From assembly GCF_001687365.1 (NCBI RefSeq), contig NZ_LGLV01000006.1:124001-188000 (forward strand): a stretch of DNA of 64,000 nt, written 5' to 3'. Shown here one piece after another: positions 8,094 to 18,699 of the stretch (the stretch's first letter is position 1; every line of letters begins with the position of its first letter). The notes beneath the pieces are model-generated. The model ran no database searches, was not told the origin of the DNA, and saw only the letters and a program-made list of their open reading frames with translations. Source of the stretch: Pararhizobium polonicum. Lineage in GTDB: Bacteria > Pseudomonadota > Alphaproteobacteria > Rhizobiales > Rhizobiaceae. The position numbers were made by a program, and so were the translations under genes.

Positions 8094-8771
8094 ATGCGTA
8101 TTCTGATGATCGAAGACGACCGCAGGACCGCGGATTATGTAGCGAAGGGATTTACGGAGGCAGGGCACGTCTGCGATGTGATCGCGGATGGGCACGATGC
8201 TCTGTTTCAGGCAACCCGCGAACCCTATGACGTCATCGTTGTCGATCGGATGCTCCCCGGTCTCGACGGTCTTTCCGTGATGAAGGCCATTCGTGCCGCC
8301 AGGGTTACGATCCCGGCGATCTTCCTGACAGCGGTTGGCGGCGTCGATGACCGCGTCGAGGGGCTGGAGGCAGGCGCCGATGACTATCTGGTCAAGCCGT
8401 TTGCATTTTCCGAACTGATGGCTCGCGTCAATGCACTGGCGCGCCGTCCGCCGGTGCTGGAGCGGAAGACCGTGCTTCGCGTTGCGGATCTTCAGCTCGA
8501 CCTGATAAAACGGCAGGCAACACGCGGCGGCCAGATCCTCGACCTTCAACCGCGGGAATTCACCTTGCTTGAGGTGCTGATGCGCGGGGAGGGGCGTGTG
8601 CTGACGCGCACCATGTTGCTGGAAAAGGTCTGGGAATTTCATTTCGATCCCAAGACCAGCGTAGTCGAAACGCATATCAGCCGGCTCAGGTCAAAGATCG
8701 ACAAGCCATTCGACGTCCCGCTGCTACACACGATCCGCAACACGGGGTACAGCCTGCATGCTCCGCGTTAA
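8094..8771 (+). CDS. OmpR/PhoB-family response regulator
   Basis: A 225-residue DNA-binding response regulator. The receiver domain (1-115) has the acidic pair Glu7-Asp8-Asp9, phospho-acceptor Asp51 in VVDRMLPGLDG, and the conserved Lys in YLVKPF at about 101. The C-terminal winged helix (130-225) shows LDLQPREFTLLEVLMR and SVVETHISRLRSKID, typical of the OmpR family. It binds DNA as a dimer after phosphorylation by the histidine kinase encoded next; the two genes overlap by 14 bases and must be coupled. It is closest in style to the heavy-metal/CusR-QseB branch. The neighbouring divergent membrane and exported proteins are plausible targets. Signal unknown. Confidence 0.95.
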   Translation: MRILMIEDDRRTADYVAKGFTEAGHVCDVIADGHDALFQATREPYDVIVVDRMLPGLDGLSVMKAIRAARVTIPAIFLTAVGGVDDRVEGLEAGADDYLVKPFAFSELMARVNALARRPPVLERKTVLRVADLQLDLIKRQATRGGQILDLQPREFTLLEVLMRGEGRVLTRTMLLEKVWEFHFDPKTSVVETHISRLRSKIDKPFDVPLLHTIRNTGYSLHAPR

Positions 8772-10119
8772 GCTGTGGCGAAGCACACCTTTCCGGTTGG
8801 CGGTCACGTTCGGATCGATGTTCATTCTGGCATTTCTGATGTCGGGCTTCATGACCTACCAGTTCCTGAAACGGGAATTGCTGGGGTCGCTCGATAGAAC
8901 CGTCTCTGAAGTCTACACTGTCGTTGCGTCCACCTATGCGACAAACGACCTTGAAGATGTCATCGGGGCGGTCGATACCTATGCGCGCCTGAATGGGTCC
9001 GAGGAGCGTGTGTTCTCCGTCATGGACGCTTCTGGAAAACGTCTGGCGGGCAATGTTACCGTACCGGCGCTGCCGTTCGGACTGTCGACGGTTGAAGCCA
9101 GGGATATCGGACTTCAGGGCGATGCCCGCTACCGCGTGATTGCCGGTAAAGTCGGGGATCAGGTTTTGACAGTCGGCCAGAGTTTCGCGGAGACCGATGA
9201 TCTGGAAGACATCGCACGGGCCAGTTTTGGCTGGTCTTCGCTACTGGTTGTCGTCATCGCTGTTGCCGGCGGTCTGATTGTCGCCTCTCGTGCGCAAAAG
9301 CGGCTCGATCGTATCGCGCAGGCCATGAATGCGGTGTCGCTCGGCAATCTCGATGTCAGAGTGCCGCTCAAGGGAAATGGTGATGACATCGATGCGGTTT
9401 CCGGCCAGATCAATCAGGCGCTGGAGCGGTTGTCGGTGCTTGTCGAAACAATGCGGCAGGTCAGTTCCGATATCGCCCATGAACTCAAGACTCCCCTCAA
9501 CCGGTTGAAGATGATCATCGAGGATGCGGTCAGTAGAGACGATCTCCCCGAGGATACGTCGTCGCTGCTGCTGGACGCGAAAAATGAAAGCGATCAGATC
9601 AACGCCACCTTCGAAGCTTTGCTGAGAATCTCACAGATCGAAGCGGGCGCGCGAAGGGTTCGCTTCAGCATCGTCGATCTCAAGGATATGATGCATGCCG
9701 TCCAGGAAATTTACGCCGATGTCGCCGACGACAACGGCATGGTGCTCGATGCCGATTTTGTCAACGTGTCCGGGCCGGTTCTGGGAGACCGGGAGTTATT
9801 GACGCAGATGTTCGTCAACCTTGTGGAGAACGCGATCAATCACTGTCCCCGTGGCACACGGATCAGCCTGTTGCTGACCGTGAAGGCCAATCAGGTGACG
9901 GCTGCGGTGAGCGACAACGGCCCCGGAATTCCGGCTGACGAGCGCGACAAGGTCTTCCGCCGTCTCTACCGGCTGGACAAGAGCCGCACGACGCCGGGAA
10001 GCGGCCTTGGCCTCAGTCTTGTTCGGGCAATAGTCGACCTTCATGGTGGGCATGTCGTCATCGACGACAATCATCCGGGGGTGGCGGTGAAAATAACCAT
10101 TCCGATAGTGCAAGCGTAG
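8758..10119 (+). CDS. Sensor histidine kinase
   Basis: A 453-residue membrane kinase partner of the upstream regulator. N-terminal helix (about 13-33), periplasmic sensor of about 120 residues without a family I can name, second helix (about 158-177), HAMP linker (178-230), HisKA with His241 in SDIAHELKTPLNRLK, and an HATPase_c domain with N box LVENAINH, G1 DNGPGIP and G2 GSGLGLSLVRAI. All motifs for autophosphorylation and phosphotransfer are intact. The small periplasmic domain suggests a direct ligand such as an ion, a pH change or an envelope signal. It overlaps the response-regulator stop. Confidence 0.95.
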   Translation: MLRVKLWRSTPFRLAVTFGSMFILAFLMSGFMTYQFLKRELLGSLDRTVSEVYTVVASTYATNDLEDVIGAVDTYARLNGSEERVFSVMDASGKRLAGNVTVPALPFGLSTVEARDIGLQGDARYRVIAGKVGDQVLTVGQSFAETDDLEDIARASFGWSSLLVVVIAVAGGLIVASRAQKRLDRIAQAMNAVSLGNLDVRVPLKGNGDDIDAVSGQINQALERLSVLVETMRQVSSDIAHELKTPLNRLKMIIEDAVSRDDLPEDTSSLLLDAKNESDQINATFEALLRISQIEAGARRVRFSIVDLKDMMHAVQEIYADVADDNGMVLDADFVNVSGPVLGDRELLTQMFVNLVENAINHCPRGTRISLLLTVKANQVTAAVSDNGPGIPADERDKVFRRLYRLDKSRTTPGSGLGLSLVRAIVDLHGGHVVIDDNHPGVAVKITIPIVQA

Positions 10120-10170
10120 GTGCCGGGGCCGTCCGCATCCACCTGCCATACTCGAGGAGCAAAGCATCCC

Positions 10171-10184
10171 GAGGGGCACCCCTC
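10171..10184 (+). terminator. Weak hairpin after two-component operon
   Basis: GAGGGGCACCCCTC forms a short GC-rich stem followed by CCCTTTA. The loop is tight and the T run is short, so it is only a possible terminator for the kinase transcript. Confidence 0.3.
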
Positions 10185-10533
10185 CCTTTAAGGAATATCA
10201 AGTATCAATTCGACAAACCGTTACGATCGATTTTATGGTTGCTCCTCACCGTTGCCCCATAAACCTCGTGCTCTCTTCCCCGTCGCAGTGGCCGTCGGAT
10301 AACTTCGTCATGGGAAGGGGGATCTCGGCCATCAGACAATTTGGTAGTGTGCGAGAGGTTCTGCAAAATCCGTTGAGGATCTGAGTGTCTTTGGCTCGTC
10401 GGAATAGCGGATGCGACTGAGAAATGGACCTTACTTCGACAATCTAGATCGCCAAGCCAGTCGTAGGCCAGGGCTGCTATCAGCAGGCTGCCCGATAGGA
10501 AATCCATTGCCAGTCGGAGGGGACGCGAGGGTG
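10185..10533. other. Intergenic stretch, nothing recognised
   Basis: About 350 bases between the kinase transcript end and the end of the P460-like gene. Open frames here are short, run against the neighbouring genes and show no family motif. I see no clear promoter, repeat or RNA. Confidence 0.5.
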
Positions 10534-11004
10534 TCACGGAAGATAGTTCCGCATCCGGTCGATCGTGAACATGAAGTCGTTGCTGGCCTGCGACTGATGG
10601 CACGACTCGCATCGGTCAGCGATCGCAGTCCGGTTCACCTGTTTGTCGAGGCCGAATTGTTGGAAATGCCAGTCGCCTGTGCGACGCTCTTCTTCGACGT
10701 CTAGGCCCCAGTCCACGCCCTTGTGCATGACGAAATAGCCCGTGAGTTTGTAGTCCGTCCAGATGCCGAGTACCAGGCGGGTGCCGGCTGGCAATGGGTT
10801 TCCGGATTTCGATAGCTCGATCGTTTCGGGAAGAGCGAACGCTTCTTCCTTCGAGGAACCACGGTCGTAGGTCGCATAGAGAACGAATTTGTCGAAGTCC
10901 GCGGGAAAGATGGCGCGATTGGTGTCCGCCGTTGCTCCCGGCCCAGGTAGGAGAAGGGTCGCGACGGTGACGGCGATGAGGGAAATTATGTGCATGGAGA
11001 GCAT
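10534..11004 (-). CDS. Cytochrome P460-like exported protein
   Basis: A 156-residue exported protein with a signal peptide (MLSMHIISLIAVTVATLLLP…) and a single c-type heme motif CESCH at 132-136. The body, with WTDYKLTGYFVMHKGVDWG and TGDWHFQQFG, resembles the P460 family (PF16694), small periplasmic c-hemes first known from ammonia oxidisers but widespread in other bacteria as redox proteins of unclear role. The frame is open up to 11313, but ATG 11004 has a GAAAGGCTC site and starts the signal peptide; the upstream part overlaps the aldo/keto reductase gene. It follows a set of redox enzymes on the same strand. Needs cytochrome c maturation encoded elsewhere. Confidence 0.75.
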   Translation of the reverse strand: MLSMHIISLIAVTVATLLLPGPGATADTNRAIFPADFDKFVLYATYDRGSSKEEAFALPETIELSKSGNPLPAGTRLVLGIWTDYKLTGYFVMHKGVDWGLDVEEERRTGDWHFQQFGLDKQVNRTAIADRCESCHQSQASNDFMFTIDRMRNYLP

Positions 11005-11111
11005 GAAGAGCCTTTCGCTGCGTAATCGATTTCGGTCGGGTTCCGGCTGAGGCCTGGGAAGGGTGGCCGGACAATGTATGGGTTTTGCCCGGCATGACGA
11101 ACGTCCTGCGG

Positions 11112-13149
<2,038 letters not shown>

Positions 13150-13336
13150 ATTCCTTCGTTGTCTGAAGGTAAGATAGGCTGAGAGCCGAATGCTGATTAG
13201 CCGGTATTATCTGCATGTACTTAGAAAGGGGATTTCTAAATAGGCGCTTTGACGAAAACGCCCGGCAGCGTTTCCACAACTGCCAGGCTGCTTTCAGATA
13301 GGTTTCCTTTGGAGGCAAACACGATCAATCAGACCA

Positions 13337-14401
13337 TCAAACGGCATTGATGTGAGCGCCAAACCAATCGAGCACGAGTTGTGGGTTTTGGCCGAAGTAG
13401 TTGTATCCCTGGAAGCGTTGGTCGGTGCCTTCGATCCAGAACAACCTCTTGTCCTTTGCAGAGATGGTGTCGTAGATTTCCTGGACATTGGACGGCTTGG
13501 TCAGGAAGTCATTGCGGACCTGCGCGACGAGGGTTGGCACGGTGACCGCCTTGGCATATTCCATCGGCCAGACGTCTGCGAGATGAAAGCCGGTCCGCTT
13601 GTGGAACGCGACGTCGAAGCGCTCGAGACCGTTTTCGATCTTCTGGTTTTCGACTGCGGTCTGGACAAATACTCTCGGCGAGACTGGCTGCAACGCGATC
13701 ATCGCCTTGATGTGCGCGAATTCTTCTGGGTGTTTCTTCATGCCGACGATGGTTGCGTTGGATCCGAGGCAACGGCTGTAAAGAGCCGTTTTCATGTCCT
13801 TGGTATCGGGTCTTGATTTGGCGTAGCGCGTCGAGCCGACGACGTCGCGATACTCGAGGACGCCATGGCCATTAACGCCGCCGCTACCCGTGCCGCTGCG
13901 GCCGTGGTTGCGCATGTCATAGGCGATGATGTTGTAGCCGGCATCGTGCAGGACCTTGTATTCCGGCAGGAAGTTGACCTCGAAGCCACCGAAATTCGTC
14001 CAGGGCTCCAGATGACCTGGATAGCCGTAGCGATTGCAGGGCATCGGATGATTGCAGATGATCAGGCGATCTGAATCGGCGGGAATGAACCAGCCTTCGA
14101 TCGTCACACCATCCATCGCCGGGAAGAAGATTTCCTCGTAGTCCATGCCATATTCATGCGGCCAGCGCAGAATGGGGGTGCGGGTCGAGTGCGCCATCAG
14201 GTCGGCCATGCCGTTGATAAAGTCTTCTGATTTCGTGTCCGTCATCGTCGTTGTTGCTTTCGCGTCTGCGGGCTGCGCACTCGCAGTGGAGGCGGCCATG
14301 ATGGGAAGGGTGGTGAGCACCGCACTGGCTTTCAAAAGCTGCCGACGGCTGCTCGACGTTGCACCGTCTTGCTGAAGGGTGCTGTCATTCGGGTTGCCCA
14401 T
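13337..14401 (-). CDS. Exported alpha/beta hydrolase with Cys nucleophile elbow
   Basis: A 354-residue protein with a twin-arginine signal (SSRRQLLKASAVLTTLP, cleavage near ASA) followed by an alpha/beta hydrolase domain. Motifs include NHPMPCNRYGYPGH around the oxyanion strand, IIAYDMRNHGRSGTGSGG, and the elbow YSRCLGSNA, where Cys211 stands in the nucleophile position (S-x-C-x-G instead of G-x-S-x-G). The acid Asp is probably in QVRNDFLT. The last loop reads EGTDQRFQGYNYFG, where I cannot see the usual catalytic His. A Cys nucleophile recalls dienelactone hydrolase, but length and flanks differ. Probably periplasmic. Activity uncertain. Confidence 0.8.
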   Translation of the reverse strand: MGNPNDSTLQQDGATSSSRRQLLKASAVLTTLPIMAASTASAQPADAKATTTMTDTKSEDFINGMADLMAHSTRTPILRWPHEYGMDYEEIFFPAMDGVTIEGWFIPADSDRLIICNHPMPCNRYGYPGHLEPWTNFGGFEVNFLPEYKVLHDAGYNIIAYDMRNHGRSGTGSGGVNGHGVLEYRDVVGSTRYAKSRPDTKDMKTALYSRCLGSNATIVGMKKHPEEFAHIKAMIALQPVSPRVFVQTAVENQKIENGLERFDVAFHKRTGFHLADVWPMEYAKAVTVPTLVAQVRNDFLTKPSNVQEIYDTISAKDKRLFWIEGTDQRFQGYNYFGQNPQLVLDWFGAHINAV

Positions 14402-14480
14402 ATCAGGCTCCTTCTCGATGAGTTTGATATTCGACGGGAAATGGAGGCGATGCTCGGGATCGGGGCCACCTCGTTTGCCG

Positions 14481-14858
14481 TCACTGCTTGGGCGGTGCGA
14501 AGCCTTCGGTAATCACGACCGAACCTTCGGTTGAGTCGACGCGGAACTTGCGCGCTGCCGTGTATTCGGGCGAGTTGTAGAATCGTCGGGCGTCGGTAAC
14601 GCTTGGGAATTCAGCGATAGCCATGACGGACTGCGGCTTGCCTTCAACTGCGGTCGCATTCAGATTGAAGACGATGATCTTTCCGCCGAATTTCGGAGCC
14701 AGCGGTCCAGCTCCTTCCATGTATTTTTTGAAGCCGGCCTCATCCTTGATCGTGTAGTTGGCGATCATGTAGCCAGGCGCCTGAGTATCCTGTGCGTGGC
14801 CAGTAGAGGCAACGGCAATCATGATAACGCTGGCCGCACCAATGATGAGTTTTTTCAC
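14481..14858 (-). CDS. Exported DUF1330 domain protein
   Basis: A 125-residue protein with a Sec signal peptide (MKKLIIGAASVIMIAVAS, cleavage after GHA) and a DUF1330 domain, a ferredoxin-like alpha+beta fold related to antibiotic-biosynthesis monooxygenases. Family features seen: GYMIANYTIKDEAGFKKYM, KPQSVMAIAEFPSVTDARRF and FYNSPEYTAARKFR. The biochemical role of DUF1330 is not established. It is the first gene of the leftward set after the LysR regulator, with a 78-base gap to the hydrolase. AGGACATCTCCC upstream serves as the ribosome site. Confidence 0.85.
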   Translation of the reverse strand: MKKLIIGAASVIMIAVASTGHAQDTQAPGYMIANYTIKDEAGFKKYMEGAGPLAPKFGGKIIVFNLNATAVEGKPQSVMAIAEFPSVTDARRFYNSPEYTAARKFRVDSTEGSVVITEGFAPPKQ

Positions 14859-15131
14859 GGGAGATGTCCTTTTCTGTCAAGTGGCCAAGTTGCACCGTTG
14901 CCACGATCGAATGGATCGCGGCTCCCCGGGGAAACCGATAGGGTGATGCGAAACCCGACGGTTTCTCCGTCCGGCTTTCATGAAGAGGAATATAGCGGAG
15001 ACCCATCCATGAGATTAGATTGCATAATCTGCATGAAGCTAGAAATCAGAGAGATAAATCCTGTCATCGCTGCAAGTGCTCGTCGCGAGAAGCGCTCATC
15101 CTGGAACGGACAGAAAAAATGCGCGGAGTGA

Positions 15132-16025
15132 CTATCCCTTGTGGCGAAGCGCTTCGAGCAGGATAGCGAATGCGGGCGTGTGCTGTTTTCTGCTCGGATA
15201 ATAGAGATGGTAGCCAGCGAAAGGAGGGCACCAATCCTCCAGGACCCGGACGAGACGTCCTGCTGAAATATGGTGGGCGACCTGACTTTCGAACGTACAG
15301 GCTAATGCTAACCCATCGAGGGCGGCGGCTTCCAGCATTTCTCCGTCGTTGAGAACGAGTGGTCCGTTGACCCTGACCTCAAGCTCGACACCGTCTCGTT
15401 CGAACTCCCATGCAAACAGGCCGCCAGCTGTGGTCTGGCGATAGCTGGTGCATCGATGGTCGCCAAGGTCGCGAGGTGTTTCCGGTGGCTTATGCTTGGC
15501 GAAGTAGGAAGGCGAACCCACGACTGCCATGCGCAAATCCGGGCCGACCTTGACCGCCACCATATCCTTCTGGACCTGCTCCCCAAGCCGGATGCCTGCG
15601 TCGAACCGACCCGCCACGATGTCGGTCAGTCCTTCCTCCAGATTGATCTCGACCGAGATGTCTGGATAGTCCGGAAGGAGTTTAGCCAGGACTGGCCAGA
15701 GCACCGTTTTTGCCGCATGCCGGAACGTTGTGATGCGGATCGTGCCAGCCGGTTTATCATGAAGCGCTGTCAGTGCCGCGAGTTCACTATCGATGTGATC
15801 GAAGGCGGGCCTGAGGCCATTCAACAACCGTTCCCCGGCATCGGTCAGCGACAGGCTTCGCGTTGTCCGCGACAGCAAGCGGACTTTGAGGCGCTCCTCC
15901 AGCATGCGCACTGCGTAGCTCAAGGCCGACTGGGACAATCCCAGCTTTGCGGCGGCGCGCGTAAAGCTCCCTTCCTCGGCGACGGCTATGAATACCGCCA
16001 GGTCGCTAAAGTCGCCTCTTCTCAT
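15132..16025 (-). CDS. LysR-family transcriptional regulator
   Basis: A 297-residue LysR regulator: N-terminal winged HTH (FIAVAEEGSFTRAAAKLGLS, LSYAVRMLEERLKVRLLSRT) and a C-terminal effector domain of periplasmic-binding fold. It belongs to the large AaeR/DmlR-like branch by the TTRSLSLTDAGERLL segment. It lies 273 bases upstream of and in the same direction as the DUF1330-hydrolase-SDR-AKR set, which it probably controls. The gap between them (14859-15131) holds no other gene. Effector unknown; substrates of the SDR and AKR are candidates. Confidence 0.93.
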   Translation of the reverse strand: MRRGDFSDLAVFIAVAEEGSFTRAAAKLGLSQSALSYAVRMLEERLKVRLLSRTTRSLSLTDAGERLLNGLRPAFDHIDSELAALTALHDKPAGTIRITTFRHAAKTVLWPVLAKLLPDYPDISVEINLEEGLTDIVAGRFDAGIRLGEQVQKDMVAVKVGPDLRMAVVGSPSYFAKHKPPETPRDLGDHRCTSYRQTTAGGLFAWEFERDGVELEVRVNGPLVLNDGEMLEAAALDGLALACTFESQVAHHISAGRLVRVLEDWCPPFAGYHLYYPSRKQHTPAFAILLEALRHKG

Positions 16026-16249
16026 TTATCAATCCCATTTCTAAATTTGGACCGATAATAGCGGCGGCAGAGTCATATAGTAAATATCATGAGGGCAGAA
16101 TGGTTTGAGGTCTGGGCTTGCTTCTGGCGTCAACACTACGGGTTCGCAGATCGTATCCGTTCGAGGTGAGGGATTGGGCCATCAGCCAAAACACTGTTGG
16201 TGAAGTTGCAAAACGAAATAAGGCGCACTCGAACCGAGTTGAGGGAAGG

Positions 16250-16669
16250 ATGTCTCAAAAACGAGAATGGCTGGCAGATGTAGTTGAAAGTGTTCCATCA
16301 TTCGTTTTCCTCGCTCTTTGGCCAAGCGGATGGGATTTAGAACTAGCTGGCTGAGCAGGCGCCGCCTTGGCAGCGGTCGCGCTGATCGGGCTCCGTAGTT
16401 GCCGTAGGCATTACAATCCGATCTTGCTCGGAATAAACGTTCATCTCCTCATCATCACGCCATTGATAGTGACACTGTTTTACACGGGTGCAGAGAGATG
16501 CAGCGAAGCCTTGGCGGCATTATCGTATCGGGAAGCGCTCGTTACTGTCTTCCTGGTCAGCTGCGCCCTGACTATAGGCTCAAAACGCCGCGACGATCGC
16601 TTAAAGCGTCATTCCGCCCTCTACCGGAACCGATTCCTACATCTGAGAATATGTTTACCAGATCAATGA
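16250..16669 (+). pseudogene. Small membrane protein gene interrupted by one TGA
   Basis: From ATG 16250 (GAGGGAAGG in front) the frame reads MSQKREWLADVVESVPSFVF and ends its first part DLELAG at TGA 16352-16354. In the same frame it continues AGAALAAVALIGLRS, YNPILLGINVHLLIITPL and ALVTVFLVSCALTIGSKRR. Together it would be a continuous protein of about 139 residues with three or four membrane helices, and the continuity of hydrophobic segments across the stop is convincing. A TGG-to-TGA change is the simplest explanation. I do not know the family's function. Confidence 0.6.
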
Positions 16670-16709
16670 CTGTCGACGGATCCAAATCCGATAGGACCGT
16701 TGCCCACGT

Positions 16710-17255
16710 TCAGGTCGCCAGGTGATGCGGGAAACTGAAATGCCCGCCAGCGTAGACAAGACTGCGCGCAAGTGGGTCGTGCATCATTCCCTCGACACGC
16801 CCGATCAGAATGGTGTGGGTAGGGGAGTCGTATTCGCATTCGAGACGGCAATCGAAGACGGACAGGGCGTCGTGCAGCACCGGCGCACCGGTGACAAGTT
16901 GCCCCCAGATCTCGGCCTCGAAACGGTCGGGGCCATAGACCTTGGTGAGCCCTGCGAACCGTTCGGCAAGTGCCGACTGCGTTTCGGTAAGGAAATTCGC
17001 GGAGAAGCAGCCATTGGCACGGATGTGAGGCAGCACGGTGCTGTTGGAATTGACACAGGCGAGGATCATCGGCGGACGATCGCTGAGCGAACAGACTGCC
17101 GACGCCGTCATCCCGTGGCGCAAGCCTGCTTCGCCGGTGGCGATCACTGTCACGGCCGTGGCGACAATGCGCATTGCTGAGCGAAATCCCTGAGCATCGA
17201 CACGGGGCGTGTCGATTCCTGTCGAGATTTTGATATCGGGTGCGGAAAGAGGCAT
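16710..17255 (-). CDS. Flavin reductase domain protein (HpaC/RutF-like)
   Basis: A 181-residue flavin reductase-like FMN-binding split-barrel protein. Seen: FRSAMRIVATAVTVIATG, HGMTASAVCSLSDRPPMIL, NSNSTVLPHIRANGCFSANF and a C-terminal HTILIGRVEGM. Such proteins reduce free FMN or FAD with NAD(P)H and pass the reduced flavin to a partner monooxygenase (HpaC for HpaB, RutF for RutA). The HpaB-family gene lies on the other side of the divergent GntR regulator, so this is very probably its reductase. ATG 17255 is preceded by GGGAG; the longer frame to 17351 lacks homology. Confidence 0.9.
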   Translation of the reverse strand: MPLSAPDIKISTGIDTPRVDAQGFRSAMRIVATAVTVIATGEAGLRHGMTASAVCSLSDRPPMILACVNSNSTVLPHIRANGCFSANFLTETQSALAERFAGLTKVYGPDRFEAEIWGQLVTGAPVLHDALSVFDCRLECEYDSPTHTILIGRVEGMMHDPLARSLVYAGGHFSFPHHLAT

Positions 17256-17417
17256 CTGGTCAGTCTCCCACTGGCTAGAGCAACTCAAAGGAAACGCAGG
17301 CAGCGATTTTCTCTTTAAGCTGCATAAAAACAAAGAGATAGAGCGTTGCACCGGCCGGGTTTAACCGGGCATGCTCTGGTGGCCGTACATTGCGATCTCT
17401 GATAGGGCGATGGGGTT

Positions 17418-18086
17418 CTATTTGCCGTTCATACGGGGCGTCTCGCTTCCTCCGTTGAGCCATTTCAAGATGGCGACCAGATGATCACGCATTGCCTCTT
17501 CCGCCTCGGCTGCGCGTCTCTCGCGGATTGCTTCGACGATCCGTTCGTGGTGTTGCCAGCCTGTCTCGTTGGTATAGGCAGGCAGTCGGGTGCGGAACGT
17601 CTCGTCCCATGTGAGGTCCATAATCTGTTCCAGTAGATAGGCTGCCAGTATGTTGTGGCTGGCGACCGCGATGGCGCGGTGGAAACGATCATCCTTGGCC
17701 CGATCAAAAACCGCCGGCTCCGAGAGCGCATGCGCTGAAATGATTTCTTCTATCTCGGTCGGCGTGCCGCGTGTCGCGGCCAATCGGGCGATCTCCGGCT
17801 CCAGAAGAAGGCGGACCTCCCACAACTCGGCGGGACTTGTCTTGTTGGTGATCTTGCGACGGTTGGTCAGGCCCTTGCTCGCGGTATTCCGCGGCTGGCT
17901 CCGGGGAATCTTCTTCTCGCTGCGAAGGGCGCCGAGTGCCTTGCGCAACAGATAGCGATTCACGCCAATGCGTTCGGCCAGTTGCCGTTCGGGAGGGATC
18001 GGCCCCTCCTTTGCCAGCTCGAGAATGGCTCGGGTTATCTCTTCGATCGAACCTTGATCCTTTATCATCGTGGAGCCCTCCTTCAT
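17418..18086 (-). CDS. GntR-family (FadR/FCD) regulator
   Basis: A 222-residue regulator. The winged HTH (about residues 10-70) shows IPPERQLAERIGVNRYLLRK, an unusual GntR recognition helix. The C-terminal FCD ligand domain shows LLLEPEIARLAA, DDRFHRAIAVASHN and HHERIVEAIRERRAAEA, in which the Asp and His residues bind a metal and a carboxylate effector. ATG 18086 is chosen for its GGAGG site. It is divergent from the HpaB-type monooxygenase gene across a 613-base region and upstream of the flavin reductase, so it probably represses both until a carboxylated heterocycle or its breakdown acid binds. Confidence 0.9.
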   Translation of the reverse strand: MKEGSTMIKDQGSIEEITRAILELAKEGPIPPERQLAERIGVNRYLLRKALGALRSEKKIPRSQPRNTASKGLTNRRKITNKTSPAELWEVRLLLEPEIARLAATRGTPTEIEEIISAHALSEPAVFDRAKDDRFHRAIAVASHNILAAYLLEQIMDLTWDETFRTRLPAYTNETGWQHHERIVEAIRERRAAEAEEAMRDHLVAILKWLNGGSETPRMNGK

Positions 18087-18699
18087 TTTTCCTCCAATGC
18101 CTGTAACGCTTTCTGGCGGCGCTTCTGTTTCTGCACAGCGATGACCTGAGCTCTGGCCGAGAATCGATGCACTCCCAGATCGGAATCCGGTCAACCGCGC
18201 GCGCATCACTATGCATGTCTCTGTATACGGTTGAAGCGACCGGATGTCTACCGGATGCTTTGGACGTTGTTTGGTTTTTTATTTGGTCGTTTCCTGTGGT
18301 GTCCATATTTCCGCACCGCACAAAAAAATTTAAAGAATCCGATTTTCTATAAAATATAATATTATTAGATAGTTATTCCGATTTCCCGCGAGAAATTCAG
18401 TGGCGGAAGCCGATTGTTCGGTCGATTTTTGAAAAGTTTCACTTGTCATGAATACGACCAAGGCATAACGTCACAAAAAAAGAGGGTGTGGTTGACGAGG
18501 GTTGAAAAACAACCATTGATTCAACCAAAAGAAAAACCAAACTAAAACCAGACCGTGCCGCACTTGGCTGTGCGTGTCGATGCCTTATGCGCTCTTGCCT
18601 CGATCCGGATCTGCGGACCGGCAGGGAACGATCCTTCGTGCCAACTCGGTCCGGCTGCGAATGCGCCCGGAACCAGCTGAAAAAGACGGAAGTGAACAG
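18087..18699. promoter_or_regulatory. Divergent control region with palindromes
   Basis: A 613-base gene-free gap. An AT-rich block lies at about 18305-18380. At 18500-18514 there is a perfect palindrome, GGTTGAAAAACAACC, and a further TTCAACC at 18520-18526 forms a second overlapping dyad with GGTTGAA at 18500-18506; another GGTTGA occurs at 18490-18495. The cluster of GGTTG/CAACC half-sites upstream of the monooxygenase makes it a candidate GntR operator. Frames that cross this region lack motifs and I reject them as genes. Distance to the gene start is about 185 bases, so a long leader is possible. Confidence 0.5.

Noticed and set aside
10205-10612. 135-codon minus frame after the kinase gene
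   Set aside because: Overlaps the end of the P460-like gene in another frame and has no recognisable motif.
18087-18699. A riboswitch in the long leader before the monooxygenase
   Set aside because: Palindromes are short and fit protein operators better; I see no known aptamer core.
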